DNA of 38,296 bases from Armatimonadota bacterium (GCA_016869025.1 VGFA01000025.1:1-38296); one strand, 5' to 3'. Counted from the stretch's first letter, positions 30,721 through 38,296 are shown. Translations and numbers: made by a program. The notes: generated by a model from the letters alone, not told the origin.

Positions 30721-31827
30721 GTGCTGCGAATCCCATCCGAGGACCTCACCCGCCAGTATGCGGAGATCGCCACCGAAATCCGTGCGGCCCTGGACGAGGT
30801 CCTTCCCACCGGGCGCTATGTGCTCGGGCCCATGGTCGAGGCCTTCGAGCAGGAGTGGGCCGCCTACTGCGGGACGCAGTTCAGTCTTGGAATCAGCAAT
30901 GGCACCGAGGCGCTGCACCTGGCCCTCCTTGCCGCCGGCATTGGGCCCGGCGATGAGGTGATCGTCCCGGCCAACACCTACGCTGCGACGGCGTTCGCGA
31001 CATCGTACACGGGCGCGGTTCCGGTGTTCGCAGACGTTGACCCGGCCACATACAACGTCACCGCTGGTACCGTCGAGGAGGCCCTGACCCCGCGCACCAG
31101 GGCGGTTGTTGCCGTGCACATGTACGGTCAGCCGGTCGAGATGGATCTGATGGTCGCCCTGGAGCGGAGGCATGGTCTCGTAGTGATCGAAGACGCGGCT
31201 CACAGCCACGGTGCCCGGTACCGCGGCCGCCGCACCGGATCGCTGGGCGAGATCGGGTGCTTCAGCTTCTACCCCGCGAAGGTCCTGGGATGCTACGGCG
31301 ACGGCGGGGCCATTACGACTGACCGGGAGGACTACTTCGAGGAGATCCGCGCTCTGCGCTACATGGGCCAGCGGACCAAGCACAGGCACGAGGTCGTCGG
31401 GCACCAGCAACGACTGGACGCACTCCAGGCGGCGATCCTGCGCGTGAAGCTCCGTCACCTGGACGCCTGGATCGCGCGGCGTCAGCGCTGGGCCGCGCTC
31501 TACTCCGAGCTCCTGGCCGGCCTACCGGTAGTGCCCCCCTGCGTCACTCCCGGCAACACGCACGTCTACTACATGTACACCATCCGCGCACAGCGGCGCG
31601 ACGCCCTGATGGAATACCTGGCCGGGCGCGGCATCGGTACGCAGATCATCTATCCGACGCTGGTTCCCTTCCAGCCGGCATACGGGTCCCTGGGCTACAG
31701 GCCCGGCCAGTTCCCGGCAGCCGAGGCGGCCTGCGGCGAGGTCCTCTGCCTCCCGATCTTCCCGGAGCTGACCGAGGAAGAGGTGCGCGCCGTTGCGGAT
31801 GCCGTCAGGGCATTCTACGCCGGATAG
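30721..31827 (+). CDS. DegT/DnrJ/EryC1-family PLP-dependent sugar aminotransferase
   Basis: A PLP enzyme of 368 aa with fold type I. The N-terminus shows the family pattern DLTRQYAEIATEIRAAL, GRYVLGPMVEAFEQEWA and SNGTEALHLAL. EVIVPANTYAATAFA follows, the phosphate/pyridine Asp lies in IEDAAHSHGA (about 157), and the PLP lysine is Lys187 in FSFYPAKVLGCYGDGGA. The start GTG 30721 is 7 bp after the kinase stop, with only a weak ribosome-binding site. Family members usually build amino sugars for antibiotics or surface polysaccharides, converting a keto sugar and glutamate into an amino sugar. In a catabolic operon it could run in reverse on an imported amino sugar or amino cyclitol, or make an amino-sugar product. 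Both are inferred. Confidence 0.92.
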   Translation: MLRIPSEDLTRQYAEIATEIRAALDEVLPTGRYVLGPMVEAFEQEWAAYCGTQFSLGISNGTEALHLALLAAGIGPGDEVIVPANTYAATAFATSYTGAVPVFADVDPATYNVTAGTVEEALTPRTRAVVAVHMYGQPVEMDLMVALERRHGLVVIEDAAHSHGARYRGRRTGSLGEIGCFSFYPAKVLGCYGDGGAITTDREDYFEEIRALRYMGQRTKHRHEVVGHQQRLDALQAAILRVKLRHLDAWIARRQRWAALYSELLAGLPVVPPCVTPGNTHVYYMYTIRAQRRDALMEYLAGRGIGTQIIYPTLVPFQPAYGSLGYRPGQFPAAEAACGEVLCLPIFPELTEEEVRAVADAVRAFYAG

Positions 31828-31836
31828 CCCCGGCGC

Positions 31837-33087
31837 ATGACCAGACTCACCGTTCTTGGTGGAAGCAGCGTGGCCACACCCGAGCTCGTGGCCGTTCTGG
31901 CCCGATTTCCGACGCCGAGCCCGCCGCTCGAGGTGATGCTGCACGGTCGAAGCCCGGAGAAGCTGGAACTCGTGGGACGGGTGTGCGCCCGCGTGGCTGC
32001 GCAGAGGGAGGGGCTCGCGGTGGGCTGGACCACGGATCTCCCTCGTGCCCTGGACCGGGCGGGGATCGTGCTGCTGCAGGTGCGGGTGGGCGGGTACAGG
32101 GCAAGGGCGTTCGACGAGGCGTTTCCGCGCGAGCTCGGCATCCCGGGCGACGAGACGCTGGGCCCTGGGGGATTCGCGAACGCCCTGCGCACCGTGCCCG
32201 TGGCCGTGGACCTGGGTGCCGCGATCGAGCGACATGCTCCCAACGCGTGGGTGCTGAACCTGACCAACCCGAGCAGCGTGGTTCAGCTTGCCCTGCACCG
32301 GACCACCCGGCTGCGCTTGATCGGGCTGTGCGATGTGCCGGTTACGATGCTGGAGGGAATAGCCGGCGTCATCGGGGCAGGCCCCGGCGAGGTGCGGGTG
32401 GACTACGTTGGAATGCACCATTTCGGCTGGATCACGCGGGTGTGGCACCAGGGGCGTGAGGTGACAGGTGAGGTCCTGGCCCGCAGCGGCGAGCTCCCGT
32501 GGATCCATGCTCCTGCCGAGCTGGTCTGCGCCATGGGCGCGATCCCAGGACCGTTCTTCGACTACGTGCTGGTACCCGAGGTGGTGCTCCGGCAGCAGAC
32601 GGGCCGGCGGCTGCGCGGAGAGGAACTCCTGGACCTGGAGGAAACCCTGCTCCGAGAGTACCGCGCGTACCTGGCCTCGGACGAGGCCGGGTCCTCGGCA
32701 GGAGTGGGACGGCGCCGCGCAATCTGGTACGCCAAGATCATCGGGCCTGTCATCTGGGCCCTGATCGCGGATGCCGGGGCCGCGCAGATCCTGGATCTGC
32801 CCAACCATGGAGCCGTGCCCTGGCTGCCGGACGACGCAATCGTGGAAGTACCCGCATCCCTCGGCCCACAGGGCCCGAGGCCTGCAGGCCGTGGGGTCGC
32901 CCCGCCGGACGTGGTGGCGCTCACGCAGCACCACTGCGCGTGCGAGTCCCTGCTCGTGGAGGCGATCCTTGAACGCTCGTACGGTAAGGCGTGGCGGGCC
33001 ATGGCACTCAACCTGATGGTGCACGGCTCGGCCCAGGCCCGGACCCTGCTGGACCGGATCTGGCCCCACGGCGGCATTGTTCTCTAG
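31837..33087 (+). CDS. Glycoside hydrolase family 4 protein (NAD- and metal-dependent)
   Basis: A 416-aa member of the GH4 family, which cleaves glycosides by an NAD-assisted redox-elimination mechanism with Mn2+. The dinucleotide fold begins LTVLGGSSVATPELV. Further family blocks are the ETLGPGGFANALRTVP segment, NLTNPSS (141-147), GLCDVP (163-168; Cys165 as metal ligand) and GMHHFGW (192-198; His194 or His195 as second ligand). A candidate catalytic Tyr is Tyr243 in FFDYVLVP, where family members more often have YLRYYY, so the active site looks divergent. Nearest relatives are 6-phospho-beta-glucosidases. The start ATG 31837 lies 9 bp after the aminotransferase stop. Whether the substrate is a phosphorylated glycoside is uncertain, as no PTS is present. 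Confidence 0.88.
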   Translation: MTRLTVLGGSSVATPELVAVLARFPTPSPPLEVMLHGRSPEKLELVGRVCARVAAQREGLAVGWTTDLPRALDRAGIVLLQVRVGGYRARAFDEAFPRELGIPGDETLGPGGFANALRTVPVAVDLGAAIERHAPNAWVLNLTNPSSVVQLALHRTTRLRLIGLCDVPVTMLEGIAGVIGAGPGEVRVDYVGMHHFGWITRVWHQGREVTGEVLARSGELPWIHAPAELVCAMGAIPGPFFDYVLVPEVVLRQQTGRRLRGEELLDLEETLLREYRAYLASDEAGSSAGVGRRRAIWYAKIIGPVIWALIADAGAAQILDLPNHGAVPWLPDDAIVEVPASLGPQGPRPAGRGVAPPDVVALTQHHCACESLLVEAILERSYGKAWRAMALNLMVHGSAQARTLLDRIWPHGGIVL

Positions 33088-33174
33088 GGCATTCTTCTCA
33101 AGCCGGGCAGGGAGCCGCCGCCGCCCGCGCGAAGACCGGCATGATCCGGGCCAGGTACACGAGGAGGAAGAACG

Positions 33175-34116
33175 ATGGCATGGAGTCAGACCCTGGAAGC
33201 ATTCGATCTCCTTGACTCCGCGCGGGCCAGCGGTGAGCGCGTGGCCGAGGCGCTCCGTAGCCGCGGCGCGGAGTGTCAGGTGGTTCAGGTAACCGGCGAG
33301 AAGGGCTCCACCGATTTCGTCCGCGTTGCCTTCCCGGGAACCAGGGGACGCAGCACAGGTGGGGACGCCAGAACGCTGGGCATCATTGGCAGGCTCGGCG
33401 GCATAGGCGCCCGCCCAGACCGGATCGGCCTCGTTTCGGACGCCGACGGCGCCATAACCGCGGTCGCGTGCGCGCTCAAGCTGGCGGAGATGCGCCGCGA
33501 GGGAGACCCATTGCCCGGGGACGTCATCGTCGCCACCCACATCTGTCCGCGCGCTGTGATAATGCAGATCGCGCCGGTGGCGATGATGAACTCGCCCGTG
33601 GACATCGCGACAATGAACGCCCACGAGGTGGATCCCTCCATGGAGGCGATCCTATCCGTTGACACGACGCGGGGCAACCGGGTCATCAACCACAAGGGCA
33701 TCGCCATCACGCTGCCGGTCAAGGAGGGGTACATCCTGCGGGCCGGCGAATGCCTGCTCGACATCTACCAGTGGGTGACCGGCCTGGCGCCGGTGATCGT
33801 GCCGCTGGCCACCCAGGACATCACGCCCTATGGCACCGGGCTCCGGCACATCAACAGCATCGTCCAGCCCTCGACCGCGACGGCTGCGCCGGTGGTGGGA
33901 CTAGCCCTCACTGCCGAGGTGCCCGTTCCCGGCGCGGCATCGGGCGCCAGCCAGGCCGCCGACATCGAGACCGCGGTGCGGTTCTGCCTGGAGGTCGCCA
34001 AGGCCTACGGCGAAGGCATTTGCGAGTTCTACGACCGCAAGGAGTTCGACGAGTTGCTCATGCGGTACGGACCGATGCGCCGCCTCCAGACGCCGGGCCA
34101 GGAGGCCCCGGCTTGA
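33175..34116 (+). CDS. DUF1177 family protein, function unknown
   Basis: A soluble 313-aa protein that I recognise as the DUF1177 family. The start SQTLEAFDLLDSARASGERVAE and the blocks LVSDADGAITAVACALKLAEM, GDVIVATHICPRAVI, MNAHEVDPSMEAILSVDTTRGNRVINHKGIAIT and GTGLRHINSIVQPSTATAAPVVGLAL, cited as landmarks, are the conserved core. Several Asp, His and Glu residues in these blocks could bind a metal, but no catalytic motif of a known enzyme class is evident. ATG 33175 has a strong GAGGAGGAAG site at 33161-33170. The 87-bp gap before it, larger than its neighbours', may mark a new transcription unit. Its stop overlaps the DUF917 start by 4 bp. No function is assigned. Confidence 0.85.
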   Translation: MAWSQTLEAFDLLDSARASGERVAEALRSRGAECQVVQVTGEKGSTDFVRVAFPGTRGRSTGGDARTLGIIGRLGGIGARPDRIGLVSDADGAITAVACALKLAEMRREGDPLPGDVIVATHICPRAVIMQIAPVAMMNSPVDIATMNAHEVDPSMEAILSVDTTRGNRVINHKGIAITLPVKEGYILRAGECLLDIYQWVTGLAPVIVPLATQDITPYGTGLRHINSIVQPSTATAAPVVGLALTAEVPVPGAASGASQAADIETAVRFCLEVAKAYGEGICEFYDRKEFDELLMRYGPMRRLQTPGQEAPA

Positions 34117-35198
34117 GCCGCCTGGCGCTCACCACCGCGCATGTCGAGGCCGCGGTCCTGGGCGGCGCGGTCCTGGGTGGCGGCGGAGGTGGATGGATAG
34201 CCGAAGGCCTTGCGCGCGGCCGCCTGGCAGTGGCGCTGGGCACGGTGGAGCTCGTCTCGGTTGACGACCTCCCGCCCGATTCCATGATCGCCACCGCGGC
34301 GCTGGTCGGCGCGCCCTCGCCCAAGGAGCAGTTCGTGCGGCCGGTGGACTTCATACGGGCCATGCGGTTGCTTGCGGAGCGGGCCGGGATCATACTGGGT
34401 GGGATCATCGCCAACGAGAACGGCGGTGGGGCTACCGTGAACGGCTGGCTGCAGGCGGCCGCATTGGGCCTGCCTGTGGTGGACGCGCCGTGCAACGGCC
34501 GCGCTCATCCCACCGGCCTGATGGGCGCGATGGGGCTCCAGCGGGTGGAAGGGTACACCTCCCACCAGGTTGCGGCCGGCGGCAACCCTGCTGCCGGGCG
34601 CTATATCGAGGTCTACGCTGCCGGGGCGATCAGGCGGGCGGCGTTCTTGATCCGCACCGCTTCCATCGAGGCCGGCGGCACGGTGGCCGTGGCGCGCGAC
34701 CCTGTGCCGCTCTCGTATGTCCGCAACCATGCCGCGCCCGGCGCGATCCGGCAGGCGATCGCCACGGGCGAAGCCATGCTGGCTGCGCGGCCCCGCGGGG
34801 GAGGGGCCGTTGTGGAGGCCGCCGCCAGGGCCCTGGGTGGACTGGTGATGGATGAGGGCACGGTAGAGAGCGTGCGGCTCGAGGTCGCGGGCGGGTACGA
34901 TGTGGGAACGGTCTTGATACGTGGTGGACGCGGCCGGCACGAGCTGACCTTCTGGAACGAGTACATGACACTGGAGACCGATGGGGAACGCAGGGCCACC
35001 TTCCCGGATCTGGTCACCACCATGAACCCCGACGATGGCACGCCGCTGGCCACGGCCGAGGTGGTGGCGGGGATGCGCGTAGCCGTTCTGGTGGTCCCGC
35101 GGCAGCGCCTGATCCTGGGCGCAGGGATGCGGGATCCCGAGCTGTTCATGGACGTGGAGCGTACCGTGGACAAGGAGGTTGTGCACTATGTCTTCTAA
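34113..35198 (+). CDS. DUF917 family protein (S-methylthiohydantoin desulfurase-related)
   Basis: A 361-aa member of DUF917, a family whose named domain is S-methyl-thiohydantoin desulfurase and which is often linked to hydantoinase genes. The N-terminal region has the Gly-rich VLGGGGGGWIAEGL turn (about residues 19-33), followed by VELVSVDDLPPDSMIATAALVGAPS and NENGGGATVNGWLQAAALGLPVVDAPCNGRAHP, noted as landmarks. The Cys and His in this last block are likely functional. The C-terminal half includes RHELTFWNEYMTLE and LGAGMRDPELFMDVE. The start is TTG 34113, in a 4-bp TTGA overlap with DUF1177 and with GGAGG seven bases upstream. The stop overlaps the AroM start by 11 bp. The substrate here is unknown; a cyclic amide or imide is a guess from the family name. 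Confidence 0.85.
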   Translation: MSRLALTTAHVEAAVLGGAVLGGGGGGWIAEGLARGRLAVALGTVELVSVDDLPPDSMIATAALVGAPSPKEQFVRPVDFIRAMRLLAERAGIILGGIIANENGGGATVNGWLQAAALGLPVVDAPCNGRAHPTGLMGAMGLQRVEGYTSHQVAAGGNPAAGRYIEVYAAGAIRRAAFLIRTASIEAGGTVAVARDPVPLSYVRNHAAPGAIRQAIATGEAMLAARPRGGGAVVEAAARALGGLVMDEGTVESVRLEVAGGYDVGTVLIRGGRGRHELTFWNEYMTLETDGERRATFPDLVTTMNPDDGTPLATAEVVAGMRVAVLVVPRQRLILGAGMRDPELFMDVERTVDKEVVHYVF

Positions 35199-35868
35199 CC
35201 CGGGCGTCGTGGCCGCGGTTACGATCGGGCAGAGCCCGCGCCCCGACATCTTCGATGAGATCATGCCCCTGCTCGGAGCCGACATCCGGGTGATCGAGGC
35301 CGGCGCGCTGGACGGCCTGGGCGATGAAGAGATCGCGGCACTGCGCCCGACTCTGGACGACCCCATCCTGGTGACACGGCTGCGCGACGGCAGCGAGGCG
35401 CTGGTCGGTAGGCGGCGGATCCTGCCGCGCGTGCAGGGCTGCATTGACCAAGTGGGGCATCAGGCCGACCTGATCGTGTTGCTCTGCACAGGAACTTTCC
35501 CGCCGTTTGCGACTCAGCGGATGGTGCTCTACCCCGAGCACGTGATCTTCCAACTGGCCCGGGCGGTCGCGCCGGGCGGCCGGATCGGCGTGCTGACGCC
35601 GTCGGCGCACCAGGTCGCCGACCAGGAACGCAGGTGGCGCGATGTGGCCTCGGTGGTGACCGTGCTGCCTTTCTCGCCCTACACTGCGAGCGATGACGAC
35701 GACCTGAGCAGGGCCTGCGCCGCCTTCGTAGATGCGAACGTGGACATTGTCGTTCTGGACTGCTTGGGCTACACGGTGGCGCTGAAGCAGAAGGTAAGGA
35801 GGCTGGCCCGCCGCCCTGTTCTGCTCGCGCGTACCGTGCTCGCAAGGGCCGTGGCCGAACTCGTCTAG
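35188..35868 (+). CDS. aroM: AroM family protein with racemase-like paired cysteines
   Basis: A 226-aa AroM-like protein. The N-terminus VVAAVTIGQSPRPDIFDEIMPLLG is the family signature. Two cysteines sit where aspartate/glutamate/hydantoin racemases carry theirs: Cys100 (IVLLCTGTFPPF) and Cys192 (IVVLDCLGYT). E. coli aroM lies next to aroL, but its function is unknown, so the name does not imply aromatic biosynthesis. The start ATG 35188 has AAGGAGG nine bases upstream and overlaps the DUF917 stop by 11 bp. The context (DUF1177 and DUF917) suggests a shared pathway in which this protein could racemise or isomerise an intermediate (inferred). The acyl-CoA synthetase gene starts 8 bp later. 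Confidence 0.87.
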   Translation: MSSNPGVVAAVTIGQSPRPDIFDEIMPLLGADIRVIEAGALDGLGDEEIAALRPTLDDPILVTRLRDGSEALVGRRRILPRVQGCIDQVGHQADLIVLLCTGTFPPFATQRMVLYPEHVIFQLARAVAPGGRIGVLTPSAHQVADQERRWRDVASVVTVLPFSPYTASDDDDLSRACAAFVDANVDIVVLDCLGYTVALKQKVRRLARRPVLLARTVLARAVAELV

Positions 35869-35876
35869 CCCACACC

Positions 35877-38018
35877 ATGGATCCGTCTCTCCTGCCCTTC
35901 TTCAGCCCTGGCGGGGTTGTCGTCATCGGCGCCTCGCACGACCCCGTCAAGCTGGGCTACGGGGTGGCGCACAACCTGGTGGCGAGCGGGTACCGGGGAG
36001 CGATCCACCTGGTGAATCCCAAGGGAGGGCGCCTTCTCGATCGCCCCGTCTACGCCGAGGTTGCCCTGGTGCCCGACCCCGCGGACCTGGCGATCCTGAT
36101 CGTCCCAGCGCCGGCGGTTTCCGAGGCGCTGCGGGCATGCGCGTTGCGCGGGATCCGGACCGCGATCGTAACCTCGGGTGGTTTCCGTGAGGCAGGCCCG
36201 GAGGGCGCGGCCCTGGAGGCGGAGTGCGCGCGCATTGCCCGCGAATCTGGGATCCGCCTGCTGGGTCCCAACTGCATCGGCGTGCTGGACACGCACCTGC
36301 CGCTGGATACCACGTTCCTGCAACCGCCGGGGCCGCTTCCCGGCAGCGTCGCTTTCATTTCGCACTCGGGCGCCATGTGCGCGGTCGTGGCGGAGCAGGC
36401 GCGAGCGCTGGGTCTTGGGATCTCGCGGATGGTCAGCTTGGGCAACCAGGCCGACATCACCGAGACTGAACTGTTACCCCTGGTGGCGGAGGACCCGGAC
36501 ACGCGGGTCGTGACGCTCTTCCTGGAGGGTTGCTCCGACGGCCGGCGGTTCGTTGAGGAATCCGGCCGGATCGCGCGCCGGAAGCCTATCATCGCCCTGA
36601 AGGCAGGACGATCCGCAGGAGGGCGGCGGGCCGCGGTCTCTCACACCGGCGCGCTGGCAGGGCAGGATACCGCCTACGACGCGGCGTTCCACCGCGCCGG
36701 GGTGATCCGCGCAGGCACCATCGAGGAGATGCTGGATTGGGCACGTGCCCTGGAGTGGTGTCCCCTACCCACGGGGCGCGCGATGGCGGTGCTCACCAAC
36801 GCGGGCGGCCCAGGGGTGATGGCCGCCGACGCCCTGGAAGCATGCGGTCTGTCTCTGGCTGAACTGAGCGAGGCCACGCGCTCCGCGCTGCAAGGCCTGC
36901 TGCCCGGCTCCGCCAGCGTGGGCAACCCCGTGGACATCCTGGCCTCAGCCTCTCCTGAGATGTACGCTGCCTGCCTGCGTCTCCTGCTGCGTGATCCCGG
37001 CGTGCACGGCGTGCTGGTGATGCTCCCGCCGCCACCGATGCACCCGGCCGGGTCCGTGGCCGACGAGCTCGTTCAGGTAGTGCAGGCCTCTGCCAAGCCG
37101 GTGATGGTCGCTCTGATGGGCGGGGACTCAATGCGTCACGCCGCCGAGCGGCTGCGCGCCGCGCGCATCCCGGACTGCCGATCGCCCGAGAGCGCGGCGT
37201 CGGCCCTGGCTGCGCTCGCAGGACGCGCCGAGGCACTGGGCCGCTCCGAACAGCCGCCCATGGTTTTCGATGACGTGCATCCCGAGGTGGTACGCGAGAC
37301 TGTCCGCCGCGCCCTGGCTGGCAGCACCGGTGTCACGGGCGCTGTCGGCAGCACCGGTGTCTGGCTTGCCCCTGGCGAGGCCGCCCGCGTCATGGCCGCG
37401 TACGGGATCCCGGCCCAGCCGGCCGCGCTGGCCCAAACCGCCACGGAAGCCGCTGCCCTGGCCTGCCAGATGGGCTTTCCTGTGGCGCTGAAGGTTGTAT
37501 CCCCTGAGATCACGCACAAGTCCGATGTCGGCGGGGTGATGCTGGATCTCCCGGATGCCGCGGCCGTGGCCGGCGGCTTCGCGGCGATGCTGGAGAGGGT
37601 GCGGTCGGTCCGACCCGATTCCAGGATCGATGGCGTGATCGTGCAGCGGATGCTCCCTGCCGGACAGGACTTGATCGTCGGCGCGCTCGCAGACCCGCAG
37701 TTTGGGCCGCTGATGATGCTCGGCTCCGGAGGGGTGGAGGTAGAGGGGCTGCGCGATGCCGCCTTTGCCCTGGCCCCGCTTTCGAGGCCGGACGCCGAAG
37801 CGTTGCTGGCCAGCACGTGGGCCGGCCGGAGGCTAGGCGGCTACAGGAACCTGGCGTCGGCCGACCGCGGCGCGGTGATTGAGGTGGTGCTGCGCCTGGC
37901 GCAGCTGGCCGCCGACTTTCCGGACCTTGTTGAGATCGAGATCAACCCGCTGCGGGCCCTGCCTGATGGGCAGGGGGCCGTCGCGGTGGACGTGCGGGCT
38001 CTCGCGCGGCGCGGATAG
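35877..38018 (+). CDS. ADP-forming acetate/acyl-CoA synthetase, fused alpha-beta subunits
   Basis: A fused 713-aa enzyme of the NDP-forming acyl-CoA synthetase superfamily. The CoA-binding Rossmann domain starts GGVVVIGASHDPVKLG (about residues 12-26). The ligase domains contain LLGPNCIGVLD, FISHSGAM and the phosphohistidine His256 (AAVSHTGALAGQD), aligned with His257 of the archaeal enzyme. After a linker with a repeated GSTGV (482-495), the ATP-grasp beta part starts near 497 (EAARVMAAYGIP) and has GFPVALKVVSPEITHKSDVGGV and EIEINPLRAL. It converts an acyl-CoA plus ADP and phosphate into acid, CoA and ATP, or the reverse. ATG 35877 is 8 bp after aroM, with no strong ribosome-binding site. 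It may be the energy-yielding end of the DUF1177-DUF917-AroM pathway. Acyl group unknown; some relatives are protein acetyltransferases, but no GNAT domain is present. Confidence 0.93.
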   Translation: MDPSLLPFFSPGGVVVIGASHDPVKLGYGVAHNLVASGYRGAIHLVNPKGGRLLDRPVYAEVALVPDPADLAILIVPAPAVSEALRACALRGIRTAIVTSGGFREAGPEGAALEAECARIARESGIRLLGPNCIGVLDTHLPLDTTFLQPPGPLPGSVAFISHSGAMCAVVAEQARALGLGISRMVSLGNQADITETELLPLVAEDPDTRVVTLFLEGCSDGRRFVEESGRIARRKPIIALKAGRSAGGRRAAVSHTGALAGQDTAYDAAFHRAGVIRAGTIEEMLDWARALEWCPLPTGRAMAVLTNAGGPGVMAADALEACGLSLAELSEATRSALQGLLPGSASVGNPVDILASASPEMYAACLRLLLRDPGVHGVLVMLPPPPMHPAGSVADELVQVVQASAKPVMVALMGGDSMRHAAERLRAARIPDCRSPESAASALAALAGRAEALGRSEQPPMVFDDVHPEVVRETVRRALAGSTGVTGAVGSTGVWLAPGEAARVMAAYGIPAQPAALAQTATEAAALACQMGFPVALKVVSPEITHKSDVGGVMLDLPDAAAVAGGFAAMLERVRSVRPDSRIDGVIVQRMLPAGQDLIVGALADPQFGPLMMLGSGGVEVEGLRDAAFALAPLSRPDAEALLASTWAGRRLGGYRNLASADRGAVIEVVLRLAQLAADFPDLVEIEINPLRALPDGQGAVAVDVRALARRG
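37320..37361 (+). repeat. 15-bp perfect direct repeat in the linker of the acyl-CoA synthetase
   Basis: GGCAGCACCGGTGTC occurs at 37320-37334 and again at 37347-37361, an in-frame distance of 27 bp. It encodes GSTGV twice in the segment joining the alpha-like and beta-like halves, which looks like a locally duplicated flexible linker. Confidence 0.8.
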
Positions 38019-38035
38019 ATCCGGCTGCGGCTGGT

Positions 38036-38296
38036 TCAGGCAGAGGTAGCGGCCACGACGACGCGATCGCGCCCCTCTGACTTCGCACGGTAGAGCGCCG
38101 CATCCGCGTTCTCTATCAGGTCCTCCCCACTCGCGCCGTGCTCGGGGAAGGCCGCAACTCCCAGGGAGATGGTCACCGGGCCCAGGGACTCGCCCAGGTG
38201 CGAGACGTGCAGGTGCTTGGCGGTCTCCCGGAGCTGCTCGGCACGCGACCTGGCGCAGTTCAGCGCTGCCTCGGGCAGAATCAGGACGAACTCCTC
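38036..38296 (-). CDS. GGDEF-domain protein (diguanylate cyclase-like), partial, C-terminal 86 residues
   Basis: A minus-strand gene cut by the right edge; only the last 86 codons and the stop (38038-38036) are present. The visible protein starts EEFVLILPEAAL, so the window edge falls inside the GG(D/E)EF active-site motif itself. The following VTISLGVAAFPEHGASGEDLIENADAALYRAK, noted as a landmark, is the classical end of the domain, and SEGRDRVVV closes it. It is expected to make cyclic di-GMP if the missing part of the motif is intact. It converges on the acyl-CoA synthetase with 17 bp between stops, and no terminator hairpin was seen there. Sensor domains would lie outside the window. Confidence 0.92.
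   Translation of the reverse strand, partial: EEFVLILPEAALNCARSRAEQLRETAKHLHVSHLGESLGPVTISLGVAAFPEHGASGEDLIENADAALYRAKSEGRDRVVVAATSA

Noticed and set aside
31522-33624. A 700-codon open frame on the minus strand
   Set aside because: It lies antisense to the aminotransferase, GH4 and DUF1177 genes, has no recognisable domain and a His/Arg/Pro-rich composition; long antisense frames are expected at this GC content.
35188-35868. A role of AroM in aromatic amino acid synthesis
   Set aside because: The name comes only from its position near aroL in E. coli; no shikimate-pathway gene is in this window.
1-38296. Prophage, transposon or integrative element
   Set aside because: No integrase, transposase, phage gene, tRNA attachment site or terminal repeats were seen; the toxin-antitoxin pair alone is not enough evidence.

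Overview
This is a GC-rich, densely packed bacterial chromosome segment with 37 protein genes (two cut by the window edges), no RNA genes, no insertion sequences and no CRISPR array. Every gap between genes is under about 210 bp, so there is no gene-free stretch longer than 300 bp. Many genes overlap by 1 to 11 bp (ATGA, GTGA, TTGA or TAATG junctions), starts at GTG and TTG are common, and two transcripts look leaderless. The many ABC transporters, GntR regulators, a cupin-type phosphoglucose isomerase, a GH4 enzyme and the DUF1177/DUF917/AroM set would suit an uncultured Terrabacteria-type lineage (for example the CSP1-3/Sysuimicrobiota group, Armatimonadota, Chloroflexota or a deep Bacillota). 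That placement is inference only, because no marker gene is present.

Left operon (about 1-8640, minus strand): a FadR-type GntR regulator, a biuret-hydrolase-like cysteine amidohydrolase, an NCS1 nucleobase/hydantoin-type permease, a complete five-gene peptide/amide-type ABC importer, and the start of a DUF1116 (AllG, oxamate carbamoyltransferase subunit) gene. Together they suggest uptake and hydrolysis of a carbamoyl-type nitrogen compound such as biuret, hydantoin or an allantoin breakdown product.

Middle switch region (8641-10414): a strong hairpin terminator, an exported Met/Gly-rich PepSY-like protein on the minus strand, and a VapBC-type toxin-antitoxin pair on the plus strand. The intergenic DNA between them contains repeats.

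Central catabolic region (10415-33087, plus strand): an iron alcohol dehydrogenase and a TIM-barrel isomerase; a strong promoter; a ribose-type (CUT2) importer with an SDR dehydrogenase and a UTRA GntR regulator; then a tightly coupled run of sugar epimerase, Gfo/Idh/MocA dehydrogenase, zinc alcohol dehydrogenase, aldehyde dehydrogenase, cupin phosphoglucose isomerase, FGGY kinase and 2-hydroxyacid dehydrogenase. A second, CUT1-type importer without its own ATPase follows, with a second FGGY kinase, a DegT-family aminotransferase and a GH4 glycosidase. The region reads as a carbohydrate or polyol, possibly amino-sugar, utilisation island with two import routes.

Right cassette (33175-38018, plus strand): DUF1177, DUF917 (S-methylthiohydantoin desulfurase-related), AroM (with two racemase-like cysteines) and a fused ADP-forming acyl-CoA synthetase. 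The first three are translationally coupled. This is the best candidate in the window for an undescribed pathway. A truncated GGDEF-domain gene converges on it from the right edge.
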